Source: Mantis religiosa
Taxonomy: Eukaryota > Arthropoda > Insecta > Mantodea > Mantidae
Reading direction: 5' to 3'
DNA length: 64,000 nt
NCBI GenBank assembly: GCA_030765055.1
Contig: CM060953.1
Coordinates: 176,510,493 to 176,574,492, forward strand
Shown: positions 33,374 to 44,712 of the stretch, piece after piece
Layout of the letters: each line of letters starts with the position of its first letter
Numbering within the stretch: the stretch's first letter is position 1
The notes under the pieces: model-generated
Database searches by the model: none
What the model was told of the DNA's origin: nothing
What the model saw: only the letters and a program-made list of their open reading frames with translations
Made by a program: the position numbers and the translations under genes

Positions 33374-34530
33374 AAGTCACTATCCATTTCAATGAAGGAA
33401 GACAACGATTGAAAAATTAGTATTATTTTGATGTATTGCACATATTCTAATGCCCTTCTACATGACCTCCATCTAGCTCAAAACACATACGCCATTTTTC
33501 ATTAGTGGAACGAAATGTAGACTGTAACATGTCAACCGTAATTCGACCTGCTGCTTCCCTGATACGAGTCGGTAACTCAGGCAGGCCATTCACTTTGCTA
33601 GTGTACACTTTAGATTTGATGTACCCCCATGCACAAAAGTCTAAAGGAGTAAGGTCCGGTGAACGGGAAGCCCACAGCCGAGGTGAACCTCTGCCTATCC
33701 ATCTCCCTGAAAAGGTTGTGTTCAGGTAATCACGGACGATATTTGCAAAATGTGGAGGCGCACCATCTTGCTGAAACACAACTGTCTCCAGTATGCCATC
33801 CTCTTGAAGCTGCGGTTCAAGGAACAGTTCTAACATGTTGAGGTACGTGTTCCCTGTTATTGACCTTTCCGCAAAGACAAATGAGCTTTTGTTATATCCA
33901 ACCAAACATTGACTTTCGCTGTATCACGTTCCTACTCCGATATCTGATGTGGTTCTTCATATGCCCACATTCGGCTGTTGTGTCTGTGCATTTTCCCACA
34001 AACATGGAAAGTGGCTTCATCGGAGAATAAAATGTTGTCCATTAAATTCTCATTTTCTACACATTCCATGAGGTCATAACACATTGCACGACGACAGGCG
34101 AAATCCTCGTCCTTAAGATGGTGCAGAACTTGAATGTGATACGTACGTTTTTGTAGAGTGAAACGTAGAGTATTCCACACTGTGTCGTCACTGAGGCGTC
34201 GAATTGATGCCTTCGGACTCCTATCACTGGCAATTTGAACCTGCTGCACTGTTTCTGCCAAGACGTGTGGTCGTCCAGGACGTGTCTCATCACACACACT
34301 GCCGGTACGCTTAAATTTGTTCACAAGTAGACGAATATGTGCCCTTGATATGACTGGTTTGTGGAATTTACGGGTAAATTCCGCTCTGACGTCTTCATAT
34401 GACAATCCGCGTACCTGTGCAGAAACAATGGCTACCCGTTCTTCTGTGCTAAACATCTTGCACTAAGATACCAGTATCTGAACAGAAAATAAACAAAATA
34501 TTGCGGTTTCATTGAAATGGATAGTGACTT
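33374..34530 (-). mobile_element. DD41D (rosa-like) Tc1/mariner element
   Basis: 1,157 bp between TA dinucleotides at 33372-33373 and 34531-34532. The terminal inverted repeats, about 24 bp ('aagtcactatccatttcaat'), are identical in the part I compared. It encodes one transposase covering almost the whole length. The identical ends and few coding lesions suggest a fairly recent insertion. Confidence 0.9.
33447..34456 (-). pseudogene. DD41D transposase, one stop and one frameshift
   Basis: Start MFSTEERVAIVSAQVRGLSY at 34456. The N-terminal helix-turn-helix region (HIRLLVNKFKRTGSVCDETR) resembles the DUF4817-type start of many insect transposases. Catalytic blocks: ILFSDEATFHVCGKMHRHNS, VVFQQDGAPPHFANIVRDYL and SRSPDLTPLDFCAWGYIKSK, ending DGGHVEGH at 33447. 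Between Asp of QQDG and Asp of PLDF are 41 residues, the spacing of the rosa family. Lesions: TAG at 33932-33934 and a 1-base shift shortly after (33890-33905). All three catalytic Asp are present. Confidence 0.88.
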
Positions 34531-34532
34531 TA

Positions 34533-34779
34533 GTGAGTGATTAAAGCATTAACTGAATCTTTTAATTTTGAGGGCTTTATACAACCAATTTTCAAAACCA
34601 TTCTCTATCCTATTGATAAATGTGTCCCTGATGTAGGTTTGTATCTTCAGTCTTTTTAAATACTTGCTTTACTGATGACAGTCTAAAAGGTTATAATGCT
34701 TTCGTGTGCTCGGCGAGTTTCTACGTAATTTTAAATAACGTTTACTTGAAAAAGTGAATTAAGTGCAGCAGTATCATTG
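34533..34779. other. No recognisable feature
   Basis: Short AT-rich spacer. Confidence 0.35.
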
Positions 34780-35340
34780 AAGTGTCGACTGTGTCTCTTG
34801 GAGAATCTGCTGTGAGAAAGATCAAAGCTTATGAATGGTATAAAAACTTGAAAGAGGCTAGAGAGCATGTGAAAGACGGCAGCTCTGGTTACTCAATTGT
34901 TGACGATAATATGGAAGAAGTAAAGTCAATTATCCTAAAGAAACAGACTTGTTGATCAGAATCGTAGCAAAATCACTCTTGGACATTACATCATGCAAAT
35001 ACTCCCGCTCACGTTGCAATCTGTTCCTAATATTTTGGCAAAAACAAAAGCATCCTGTCAGTTTTGTCATAGTCTTCACCAGACATGGCCCCTGCGACTT
35101 CTTTCATTGCTAACGCTCAACAGAGGCACAAAAGCTACTGATGAGATGAAACAAAATAGTTGACAAAGCTTAATATCATAAGCCAAAGTCCTGCAATGTT
35201 CTTCCAAGATTTGAAAAAGCGCTGGTGTAAGTGTATTTTATCTCAGCTGGTTTACTTTGAAAGGGACAAAGTTGATGTTGATGAATAAATTAAGATTATT
35301 TGAAGATATCTATGACTCAAAATTTGAAATCCTGAACTAA
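34780..35340 (+). pseudogene. Mariner-like transposase remnant
   Basis: Decayed plus-strand fragments: VRKIKAYEWYKNLKEAREHV and VDDNMEEVKSIILKK (DNA-binding and linker region), then after a deletion NILAKTK and SPDMAP (third catalytic region), and FQDLKKRWCKCILSQLVYFE followed by RDKVDVDE (C-terminus). The order fits Tc1/mariner transposases whose ends read 'DWKKRWHKCIxxxGxYFEGD'. Many stops and shifts; no inverted repeats recognised. Confidence 0.65.
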
Positions 35341-36411
35341 TAACGCTAGCTTTTTAAGATTTATATCACAGCTGTGACTTAGTACAAATATGATACAGTC
35401 CAAATTTTATATATTTCACTTTGATAGTTTGGAAAATATTGTCAAATTTATTTATTTTTGGTTACGTCACCTAAAAGGTCCCTTGCGACAAAGTGACTTA
35501 AATTTTAATCTAACATTGTAGGACCAGGTTCCCAACACATCCATCTTTTTTCTAATTTGCCCTAGGTTTCTCTGTGTCTCAATAACTTTAGGCTTCAGAA
35601 AATTTTAAAGCTATGAAAATGGATTTTCTGCCCCAAATTTGCAATATTTGTCTTTTGAAGTAAAGAAAGTGTACTTAAATTCATCTCACAATAAAGCCCA
35701 AGGCAATTTCTATTACCTGTGTCTCTGTGAAGTGTATTGCAAGTTTCATTAGACTAGCACTAAAACCGGACGCAATCAGCATCTTAAATGATGAAAAATG
35801 TTGAAATTTTCAATAACGACAAAACAGAGATAAAACATTATAATTCAAATTACAGTAGAGGATTTAAAAAATGGCTTACTGACGCTATCTAAGCATTCCT
35901 TGGATTCAGGTAGGCTTACACTATTTTATAGACTAAAAAGAAGAAAAGGTGACTTTTCGAAAAGGTTCATGAAATTTCAGTCATACATGGATATCCTTAA
36001 GAAAAACAAAAGCTCACATTTGTTTATCTCATTTCGTATAATTCAGTGTTAACAGTTAAGTGGGCGTAAATTGAACATTTGGTCTAACGCGAGTTTTTTT
36101 TAACAACATATATTGTAGGTGATATAATCAGATTCTTGACTGGGGCGAGTCAAGAGCAAGCAGATCCAACAATAACAATGTAGGAAAGTTAAAACGAACA
36201 ACGAATAGGACTGCTGCACTGGTTTTAAGATCAGGTAAATCAACCATTTAAAGTCAAGTCATAATAAGTCAAATACCACAAGCTAGATTGTGTACCGCGG
36301 TTCAGACATTTGAAGTAAAGAGATCTATAATGCTTTGTCTTAAACTATATTCGCCGGAGAAATTTCTATGAATTTAACAGATATCACTTTGAAAGAATTT
36401 GTCTGAAACCA
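35341..36411. other. No recognisable feature
   Basis: AT-rich spacer; nothing recognised. Confidence 0.4.
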
Positions 36412-36650
36412 CGAGGGCTATTCAGTAAAGAATGATCAACAACCTTTTTTAGACAAAGTACCTTTACTTATCCTCATAATTTGGATGGCGCTTCTCAAAA
36501 TAATCTCCCCTGAATGCGATGCACTTTCTGCCAGTCTTCAAAGTCATGCTGGAAACCATTTTCTGAGAGATCCTTCCAAATCAGCTCCGCAGCCCTCACC
36601 ACTGCTTTTGGTAATGGATAATGATTCCCACGAAGGCGTTTCTTCAAGTT
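36412..36650 (-). mobile_element. Mariner element A4, terminal fragment
   Basis: Starts 'cgagggctattcagtaaaga' and matches the left end of A2 (7663 onwards) through the last 75 codons of the transposase, stopping after 'aggcgtttcttcaagtt'. A small internal deletion lies near 36528. The rest of the element is missing. Confidence 0.88.
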
Positions 36651-38136
36651 ATTGACCTGTAACAGGCCTCAACATTTTCTCCATGTTGTAAACAATGAAT
36701 CACACATCCTGCTGATCAAGGGAAGTAATGCTTAGTTGGTCAGTAACAGGTCTAAACATGTTCTCAATGATGTAAAAATGATTGCACAGTATGGTGAAAT
36801 AGTTGGGAGGAAATTAACATTTAGAATGCGAATCTCTGAGTTGGCTTTTGGGTAGGACCCCTATTTAAGTTTGGTTGCGTTAGCACCCGCGGGACCTGAC
36901 AGCTTTGAGAGGGGACTTGCTCATGGTTTCTATAAACATTAACAAGAGTTTATTTTAAAGTGCTACTACGAGTAAGATCGCCAGCAAGTTGCACCAGACC
37001 GTACATCTCTTGCCAGTTGCACAAGGTTCAGCCATACAAACAACGCATATCTAAAGGTATAGTTGCACTATGTCACTGTGTATTTAAATGTTACTAAAGC
37101 ACCCCTGATCTCATGTAGATCCAGGAAGTGCCCTGTAGAAACGCTAGGCATCTCTGAAGTACAGTTACCCATTACACTTTGAATTACACGTTTCGTCAGC
37201 TCTACCTTATCCTCCCAGTTACATCCGGTTAAAGGTTAAAACCCCTTACCATTTAAACTCCTGCAACAGCTGGTAGTTTTGTCATGTAGCATATGATCTC
37301 GCCACCGGATTCCAAACCCTGTACCTTTGCACGTCTCTCAATTCCTATCAACTCCCCAAAACCGTAATGTAACAATATTATTAACATAGTCGTCACTTCT
37401 ATTTGACATTATAAATTGCCCAAGTATACACGATTATGAACATTTTCTATAGGTATCATATTTAATAAGTTTGTGATGAAACTTAAGTTTAACTGGTTGG
37501 TTCCTGATGTTTAAGGCGTTACGCACACTCACATTTGTAGCCAGATAGCTTCTGTACAGTATATTTAAGACATCTGCTGCTAGTTGTCAGGTAGGATAGG
37601 CTACGATGACAACAAGGGCCCGAGATGTTAGCGTGGTAAGGAGGAAATTGGATTTCCTGGCTGGATGGACACTCAAAGAGCAGTTACCACCGTTAAAGGG
37701 GACAGCATATATGTACAAAGAGCACCGATATGAAACGAACACCCCCGCAAGTATTTCAATTTGAGTCTTAGGTTTATTGCAGCATGACAGGAACCTCGTA
37801 AATTTACTCGACAAATATATGTCAATCATCCTCAATTTTCCCTTAGAGATGCTAAAAGTCAGACTCTGCCTTTCAAAGTGGAAGCCGCAAAGTATTCTAT
37901 ATATTTAGTTAAAACTTACTTATTGCATTAAATATGAAGATTTTTCTGTTCTTTTCTTTCACTCATTTCTTCTCACCATCCTTATTTCTCCGCATTTCCA
38001 CTTTTCTTACTCTCACCCAGGCCCTCTTTTCTCACATGTCTTATTCTAGCAGATTCTCCTGTCCCTCGTTTGTTTTGCCCATCTGCTTCATGCATCACTT
38101 ACTTTCTCCTGTGCAATTACATGAACTGTGATGTTT
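36651..38136. other. No recognisable feature
   Basis: Two loosely similar stretches about 90 bp apart at 36655 and 36745 ('gtaacaggcctcaaca', 'gtaacaggtctaaaca') suggest a small old duplication. A minus-strand 82-codon frame at 37587-37835 has no motif. Confidence 0.4.
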
Positions 38137-38347
38137 TCACGTTCAGGCGGTCCCGAGTTCGAATTACGGTCAGGGTGAGTTACCTGGATAAGGCTTTTCC
38201 GGGGTTTTCCCTTAACTCGAAAGACGAATGTCGAGTAACTCTAAGCTCAATGAACCCTGGGCTCATTTGAGCATCATTTCGTCCATTTCATTCACCGTCC
38301 GATATAACTTAACGTTGGAGGACGTAAATTAAAAAAAAAAAAAAAAA
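38137..38347 (+). repeat. tRNA-derived SINE with poly(A) and target duplication
   Basis: 5'-truncated copy: B box 'cgagttcgaattac', 'gttacctggataaggctttt', 'ctaagctcaatgaaccctgg', 'catttgagcatcatttcg', 'gtccgatataacttaacg', then a run of 17 A. It is flanked by 14-bp duplications 'gaactgtgatgttt' (38123-38136) and 'gaactgcgatgttt' (38348-38361), differing at one base. Retrotransposition of a 5'-shortened transcript explains this. Confidence 0.92.
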
Positions 38348-38361
38348 GAACTGCGATGTTT

Positions 38362-40036
38362 CCAACACTGTTAAAAACAACTTTTCTATACGTAAAACTT
38401 GGAGACAAATTTAAGACGTGGGAGGGCACGAACTGCACCCAAACATTGCCTACACCTACTCTCATTTCTTATCACTATTGTACCTAGAAGAAAACATGCA
38501 ATTAAACCATTTCTACATATGCTTATTAAGGTTAATGTGAAGTATGTATAAGGTTAAGCATTGTAATTTTTCTACTTGGTAAACCTTAAATGGAAACAGA
38601 AACGTCTTAAATTTGTAAGAATAGAATGCATAAGAGTATGGCATTTTTAAAGCATGGTTTGTGTAAGACTGGGTACGCGAAAATAAAACACATGGGAATT
38701 TTGTCAAGAATTTTATATTTCTTTTGTTGAAAAGCATAACATTTACTGAAAAGGCCCTCGATACTTGTGATACCTTGATACTCAGATACTTGCATGTTAT
38801 CTATATCGAACGATACTTCATAAAATTTTATCGATAATTTTTCGATACCTTGGTAGTGAATGTGCAATTTTTATTTTGTTTTAAAATCACAAATTATTAT
38901 TGCTGCAAGTAGAATATTGAAAAGCCGAAAAATTGCCAGGCATGTCTTACCTAGACAGTAACATAATGTAAACAATTTAACGTGTGTCAAATTCAGTGTC
39001 AGTTAATTTCCAAGAAGAAAGAAAGAAAAGAAAAATGATTAAGAGAAGTATAAGAAAATTATTGTGCAATTTAAATTAGTTTCAGAGTGGTTTTATGACA
39101 TATACATTTTTATCAAATTTTAGCTTTTGAATATCCTTCAGGAAATTTTATGCAAAGAAAGCTACAGTTTTATTATAATTTGACGTAAAGTGATGCATAA
39201 TCCCGAATATGGATTATAAATCTAGAGTGAGTGTATAAATTAAGAGTAAGTTTTATTACAAAATTAAGAATTATATTTTTAGGTGTAGTTAAGAAAATTA
39301 TTTTACAATTGATATGAATTTTAGTAATATTTATGAATAGCTAGGTATTAAAACAGTGGTCCTGTGGTTTGTAGCTAATGATTAGAAGGGTATATACTTA
39401 AAGGCAATACATTGGTCTTTAATTATAACAGAATTCTGACTGAAAACGTTTTTTTTTTTACCCTGTAAATTTAAAATATAGGCAAAACTACTCAAGTGAT
39501 CAGTGTAAATTTTGTATGCAGTGTTGCAGGAACAACATCATGTGTTTTGTATAACAATTCTGTTAGTGATGTTCATATATTAGAATCTGCAGTCTAATTT
39601 AGATATAACTACAATTACTAATTCTGTAAATGATTCGCGGAGAAATTCCAGTGATTCAAACACAATCGCCCTGTGAACATATGGATAGGTAAAGGTACCA
39701 TATATCAGATGCACTCAAGTATTCAAATATACAGGAATAAATTGGTTAACATAAAAAGGCTATGATCTCATTGAGATTAAGTCAATAGCAACAACATTGC
39801 ACAGGCAGGCGCTAGGCAACTGAGACTATCTCTGTGACAAGTATGGTATAATGCTTGTCAAACTACATCAGTATTGTTAAAGTTGATTAGGTTGGATCAT
39901 TGAATTAGACACTGGCTTACTAATTCCAAGTACAGATGTATTATTTTATCTTGGCAGGAATCCTGCGCGGTAGGGATGAGTAGCAACTGTGGTGGGGATA
40001 GTGCACCTATCGCCACAATGCGTCACACGCGTAGGA
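38362..40036. other. No recognisable feature
   Basis: AT-rich spacer; nothing recognised. Confidence 0.4.
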
Positions 40037-40447
40037 TTACGAGAGGGGAGGGTGGTGCATAAGGTGTCTGAAAACAAGCATTTCATTCTCTAAGCCAGTT
40101 TTGCAGCTCTTACAACTATATAAGTTGTAATTGTTACTATGGCAGTAACCTCCACGCTTTTGTTGGATCTTAACTAGTACGTAGGCATTTGGAACAAAAC
40201 CCTGTTCTCCTCCAGCAGGCATGATAAACAACTGTCGGCCTTTCAATATCGCTGCAGAGTCCCTGTAACGTATTTCACTCCAGGCATATGGTCTAGTATG
40301 TGCTGCATTTATATAAGTTTCATACATATAAACTATATAAACTTCATTTCGATATTTCCGAATATTTCGTAAATACTTAAGCCTTTTTGCACGTATGGTG
40401 CGATGTTTGATTAAAATTTTTCTGTCACCCTTAGTGTTTTTTTCCAT
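40037..40447 (-). pseudogene. DDE transposase fragment (YLDETYIN-type)
   Basis: The minus-strand frame contains RAKRLKYLRNIRKYR, VYMYETYINAAHTRPYAWSE, KGRQLFIMPAGGEQGFVPNA and FRHLMHHPPLS. Insect IS630-like transposases carry 'VYLDETYINxxHTxxxxW' with the first catalytic Asp; here that position is Tyr, so the enzyme would be dead even if complete. 'KGxxLIIxHAGGExGFIPNA' is also typical. The second and third catalytic blocks are absent and the C-terminal 40 codons have drifted. No terminal repeats recognised. Confidence 0.7.
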
Positions 40448-41740
40448 ATAATCCCAGCTTCAAATAGCTCTTCTTAATGTTCAGACACTGCCTTGGAGGT
40501 CAGTAGAATTTTTAGCTTCATAAGTACTTTCTTTAAAGTCGGTATTTGTTTTTCTGTACTTTAAAAATTATCCATAGTTCGCCTAACTACTTCTGAATTA
40601 AAACATCCAAATTAGATTTTGTGCATGTTCTTAATCTTTGTTTGCTGGGCATAGAGAAGAACGTTGTTGCACTAACACCAATGACTTTTCTTTCCTTAAT
40701 AACTAACTTAAACTGCTTTCAGACACAACTGTTGCCACCGATACCCTTCCGCAGATTCTTTGAGCTGACCGAAACCATTGTTCCTTTTTTATAAATCTAT
40801 GGATATTGGTTATTATTTCTCGTGTTCTTAAATGTAGCACTTTATTTCCTAATGTGCTGTTAGGAGGCGTCATTTACAAATGCTCTCTTAGAACCAAGAG
40901 ACAAGCACATTTTGAAACAAGCTGTAGTATTACCGAGTAGCTCTGCACGTGTTTACTTGCTCGCAACTGGTACGCAAATGACCTGCCCTCCCCTCCAGTT
41001 GCAACCGTTCTGAGGTGGACTCGTCCAGATACCACTGCGCATCGCTCTGCTCTTTTCGAGATAAAAAATACGTCTGTACAGGGGTTTAAACCCGACCCAC
41101 GTCGATGATTTGTAACTATTTAAAAGCGCCAGTCCCATGTCAACGGAATTACTATATGCAAATGTACTCCTGGGGCCAGCACACCAAAGACACTGATGAT
41201 ACTGGAAATTCACTCCATCGCTAACAAACAAAATATTTATATGATACTTAAGCTGGCTTGGTTACGCGGACAAAGATAGGAATCGTGTGCTTTTAGTGTT
41301 GGTATTTAGTCTGAGATAAAGCTGTAGCTTCATCCTGTACAACGCCAGGGATGTTTCCCCTCGACTAATAAAGATAAGCTCATCTTGATGAATACTCTTG
41401 AGTGTGTGGCTTCCATTTCCTAGATAATCCCGTTTCTCCTGGTTTCATCAGATTTGATTACTCTCATAATATATGCATCCTCTTTGGATCTAAGGAAGTT
41501 CATTCAAGAGATTTCTCTATCTCCATGGCTTGCTGCTGAATACTTAGCTGACTGCAGCGCTTGATTAAGCCTCATTTGTGTGACGTTTGATAATTAGAAA
41601 CAGCTGAATTGCCTGTAATAGAAAAAAAATGAAATTTTTCAGAGCTTATTATTGACACAGGAATACACTTAGCTTTACGTCTCAATAACTTCTTCTTCAG
41701 GAATTTTGTACATCAGTATTGATTTTACACGTTAAAGGTA
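40448..41740. other. No recognisable feature
   Basis: A minus-strand frame of 92 codons at 40953-41231 has no motif I recognise. Otherwise AT-rich spacer. Confidence 0.4.
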
Positions 41741-42628
41741 AGAGGCGTGTCCGTAAAATAAGGTCTCCAATTTTATTTAATATATAAAACATGTTTATTG
41801 ACAATAAACGTTACATTGATGGAAAGGCGGAACTTAGAGCTACCTTTCAACGTAATTACCATTGCGGTCGATGCACTTTTGCATGTCCTGTGGCAGTTTT
41901 TGTATACCCTTGTCATAGCACTCTTCCGCCAAATTGCTCAGGTAGCACTCAAGTTCGTATTTCAAATCATCGTCGGTCTGGAAATTTTTCCCACCCAGGT
42001 GTGACATCAGCTCAGGAAACAGATGATCATCACTGGATGCTTAGACTGGACTGTAGGGGGGGGGGGAGGTGAGGATGTGCCGTCCGAAATGGGCCAGTGA
42101 GCAATCGGGGGACCCATCTCGCACACACCTTGCGATAATGTAAATGTTCGGTGAAAATCTTGTCAATCGTAGTCTTACTGACTTCAGGGATCAGTTCGCG
42201 AGCTGTGCAAACTGTCACACGCCGATCTTTAAGCATTTCTTGCTCCACTTTTGCAATTGTTTCGGCTGAAACCGAAGGCCACCCAGAACTCTGTTCGTCA
42301 TGGACATACGTCCGTCTTTGAACTCTCTGATCCACTTGAGCACGTTTTTGACGTCCATACACTGTGGCCCATAGACTTCGCATAACTGACGATGACCCTT
42401 GGCACTCAAAAAAAGGATCACTGCACGCAACTCGTACTTGGCGGCGGAAATGATAGGAAGCTCCAACGCAAACGGCTGCGCAGCCAATACTGATGGTTGC
42501 AACGGGTTCGTTCTGGTAGGGATCTGAAGGTGTGAAGGCCAGCTACACGCCAGTCGTGCCAGATCTCGCGTAATAGCGTTCCTCACGGCTCCAGCACCTT
42601 GGAGGCCTTATTTTACGGACACAACTCT
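41741..42628 (-). mobile_element. Mariner C, internal deletion derivative
   Basis: 888 bp between TA at 41739-41740 and 42629-42630. Ends 'gtgtccgtaaaataagg' and complement, inverted over about 28 bp. The transposase N-terminus and extreme C-terminus survive, while the catalytic centre between about 42015 and 42115 is replaced by a short C/G-rich junction. This is a third mariner lineage, distinct from A and B. Confidence 0.9.
41855..42490 (-). pseudogene. Mariner transposase lacking its catalytic core
   Basis: Minus strand: ELRAVILFLSAKGHRQLCEV, YGPQCMDVKNVLKWIREFKD (helix-turn-helix), frameshift, then GWPSVSAETIAKVEQ, DRRVTVCTARELIPEVSKTT, HYRKVCARWVPRLLT (linker to the first catalytic Asp), deletion, then FQTDDDLKYELECYLSNLAE, CYDKGIQKLPQDMQKCIDRN and GNYVER before the stop. 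The three catalytic Asp regions are gone. Confidence 0.85.
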
Positions 42629-42630
42629 TA

Positions 42631-42959
42631 TTAATTTAACAAGTGTGGTGCAACAGTGTAGATTATATATTTTCTCTGCTGCCTTAGTAGAGGAAGTATT
42701 GTCATCATCAACCTCAAGTCTTCATAGTTTAAAAGTATTGTCGTGTTCCTGCCTAATGTATTTTCCCATCTTTTTATTTCTTTCCCTATTGTTCTGTAAC
42801 CAGAAGGTTTATATGTGTATGACTGTAACGGTTTCCATTCTTTTCTGTTTTTGTCTATTTATTTTTATTTTTAATTTTAAAGAAACTATATAGTATCTTC
42901 CTTCTTCCTTCATTTCTAATATGATCCTGTCTTGTTCATTTCTTTTACTGCTCGGAGAT
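42631..42959. other. No recognisable feature
   Basis: AT-rich spacer. Confidence 0.35.
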
Positions 42960-43268
42960 CTCATTTCTGCCGCCTGTATTTGGCTCCAATCTCCGTCTCC
43001 GTCCAAAGATGGACGCTATGCCCATGAAGAATCGAAGGTACACTTGCCTGACTCATGCCACTTCCACGTGCGATTGTGCGGGAACTAATTTGCGGATATA
43101 TTGAAAAAGCAGCCAAAACATTAATTTCTCCTATATCGCCAGTCACCTGTTTGTTTCTGCTACGTTTCCTTGGTGTTGCGCTGCCACCTTCACATATCTG
43201 GTTGAAGTTGATGAATAATTGCTGAGATGGTTGAGGTCTATTGGGATATCCTTCCATATGCACCATAC
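42960..43268 (-). pseudogene. Transposase N-terminal fragment (DUF4817-like)
   Basis: Minus-strand frame: YPNRPQPSQQLFINFNQICE, GSATPRKRSRNKQVTGDIGE, NVLAAFSIYPQISSRTIARG and SGMSQASVPSILHGHSVH. Insect DDE transposases of this type read 'YPNRxxPSHxxFxxxxxRLxETGS' then 'DPxxSTRxIAxxxGxSxxSVxRIL'. The frame is open for 101 codons, but the catalytic domain does not follow. Confidence 0.75.
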
Positions 43269-43995
43269 AGGAACGAACTCATTCTTCCTACACTGTCCTT
43301 AAGTATGTCAGCTTTTACGCCATAGTAAATTCTATCTTCAAAGACAATCTACTGCTTTAACTAATACTAACTATTATGTGTTTCAAATGGGATGTTGTCT
43401 GTCCTTGAGCGCTGCTAGGTAAGGAACAAATCGGAGTCCAGCGGTGCTGTCGTATTGCATTCCCCCTATTTGGTGTGTGACCAGCGCCAACCTAATCATT
43501 TTCTGATAAATACTATTCGCGCTAAAACAAACATTCAGATCCTTCCAAAACTGATACATGTGGAAGGAGAGAGTAATATATTTAATATAACCGTAAAACC
43601 CCATATTTTTAGCTCAAATAGTTTTCCTAATACAAATAAAGTAGATACCATTATATTACAACAATGCATTGCAACGAAAGCACTGCTGATTTGAACGTAT
43701 ATTTGAAATTACTCAGAACTGAAGTGTAAACATTTGAATGACGGGATAAAAGAAATATGAACTTTGAATAAGCCAAACGTTTGTTAAATTTGATGAGAGG
43801 AAACAATACACTTCCTGCGAGTCTGGCAGAACGTGTCTGGTCACATTATATCTTTGTTTATGAATGGTTGGTGATCTCTAATCTCGAGAGTTCAAAGCAG
43901 CATTATTCAGTTACTCCTCCATCAAAAAGTGTAAGAGCTGGATCAATGAGATACGATGCACCTTTCCCTTTACTACCGCCAGAACAATCCAATTG
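43269..43995. other. No recognisable feature
   Basis: Nothing recognised; small frames only. Confidence 0.4.
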
Positions 43996-44290
43996 ATAAT
44001 TGATGGAAATTAATTATTTCTCCACACTAGCCGTTTATAGGATAAGGTTTTTGATGGATAGAGTCAACATGAAAAATTCAACACCATGGCCGGGATTTGA
44101 ACCATGGATCTCCTGGTTTCCGTCCAGTTGCTCTAACCCATTGAGCTATCATGGTCAACGTGCCGTCCTGACATTAAATTCTCCGTTTGACTCATATATT
44201 TCCGCGGTAGACCACTAGGGGCGCTCGCATCCGAGATACACAATTTGTGGCGACTTACTGTCGTAAGTACTTGAGTTCCAGGCTTCATCA
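43996..44290 (-). repeat. tRNA-like repeat D, unit 1
   Basis: On the minus strand: 'gatagctcaatgggttagag' (A box) and 'tggttcaaatcccggccat' (B box). 'gaccactaggggcgctcgca' and 'cttactgtcgtaagtactt' lie beyond the head. It is in tandem with the next unit at a 311-bp period ('ccgtttatag' at 44031 and 44342). Confidence 0.8.
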
Positions 44291-44307
44291 TTTAACTTTA
44301 TTTTAGT

Positions 44308-44604
44308 TAATTGGTGGAAATTAATTATTTCTCCACACCAGCCGTTTATAGGCTAAGGTTTTTGATGGATAGAGTCAACATGAAAAATTCAATGCCTTGG
44401 CCGGAATTTTAACCACGGATCTCCTGGTTTCCGTCCGGTCGCTCTTAGCCTTTGAGCTACCATGGTCTATGTGCCGTCCTGACATTAAAATCTCCATTTG
44501 ACTCATATATTTCCCCGGTAGACCACTAGGGGCTCTCGCATCCTAGATACACAGTTTGTGGCCACTTACTATCGTAAGTACTTCAATCCCAGGCTTCATC
44601 ATGG
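44308..44604 (-). repeat. tRNA-like repeat D, unit 2
   Basis: Same layout as unit 1, with more decay in the A box ('aaaggctaagagc'). B box complement 'ggaattttaaccacgg' has also lost a base. Confidence 0.8.
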
Positions 44605-44712
44605 TAGCTTCATGGTAGCTCAATGGGTTAGAGCGACTGAACGGTAACCAGGAGATTCGTGGTTCAAATCCCGGCCACGGCATTGATTTTTTCATGTTGA
44701 CTCTATCCAACA
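44605..44712 (+). repeat. tRNA-like repeat D, inverted partial unit 3
   Basis: 'catggtagctcaatgggtta', 'gcgactgaacggtaaccagg' and 'ggttcaaatcccggccacgg' in plus orientation, ending 'tgttgactctatcc'. It is inverted relative to units 1 and 2, so the cluster can fold back. It resembles a tRNA by its boxes but lies in a repeat family and is not a functional tRNA gene call. Confidence 0.78.

Noticed and set aside
44605..44712. Functional tRNA gene
   Set aside because: It has both promoter boxes but belongs to a dispersed repeat family with tandem, inverted and TIR-flanked copies, and the arms do not pair convincingly.
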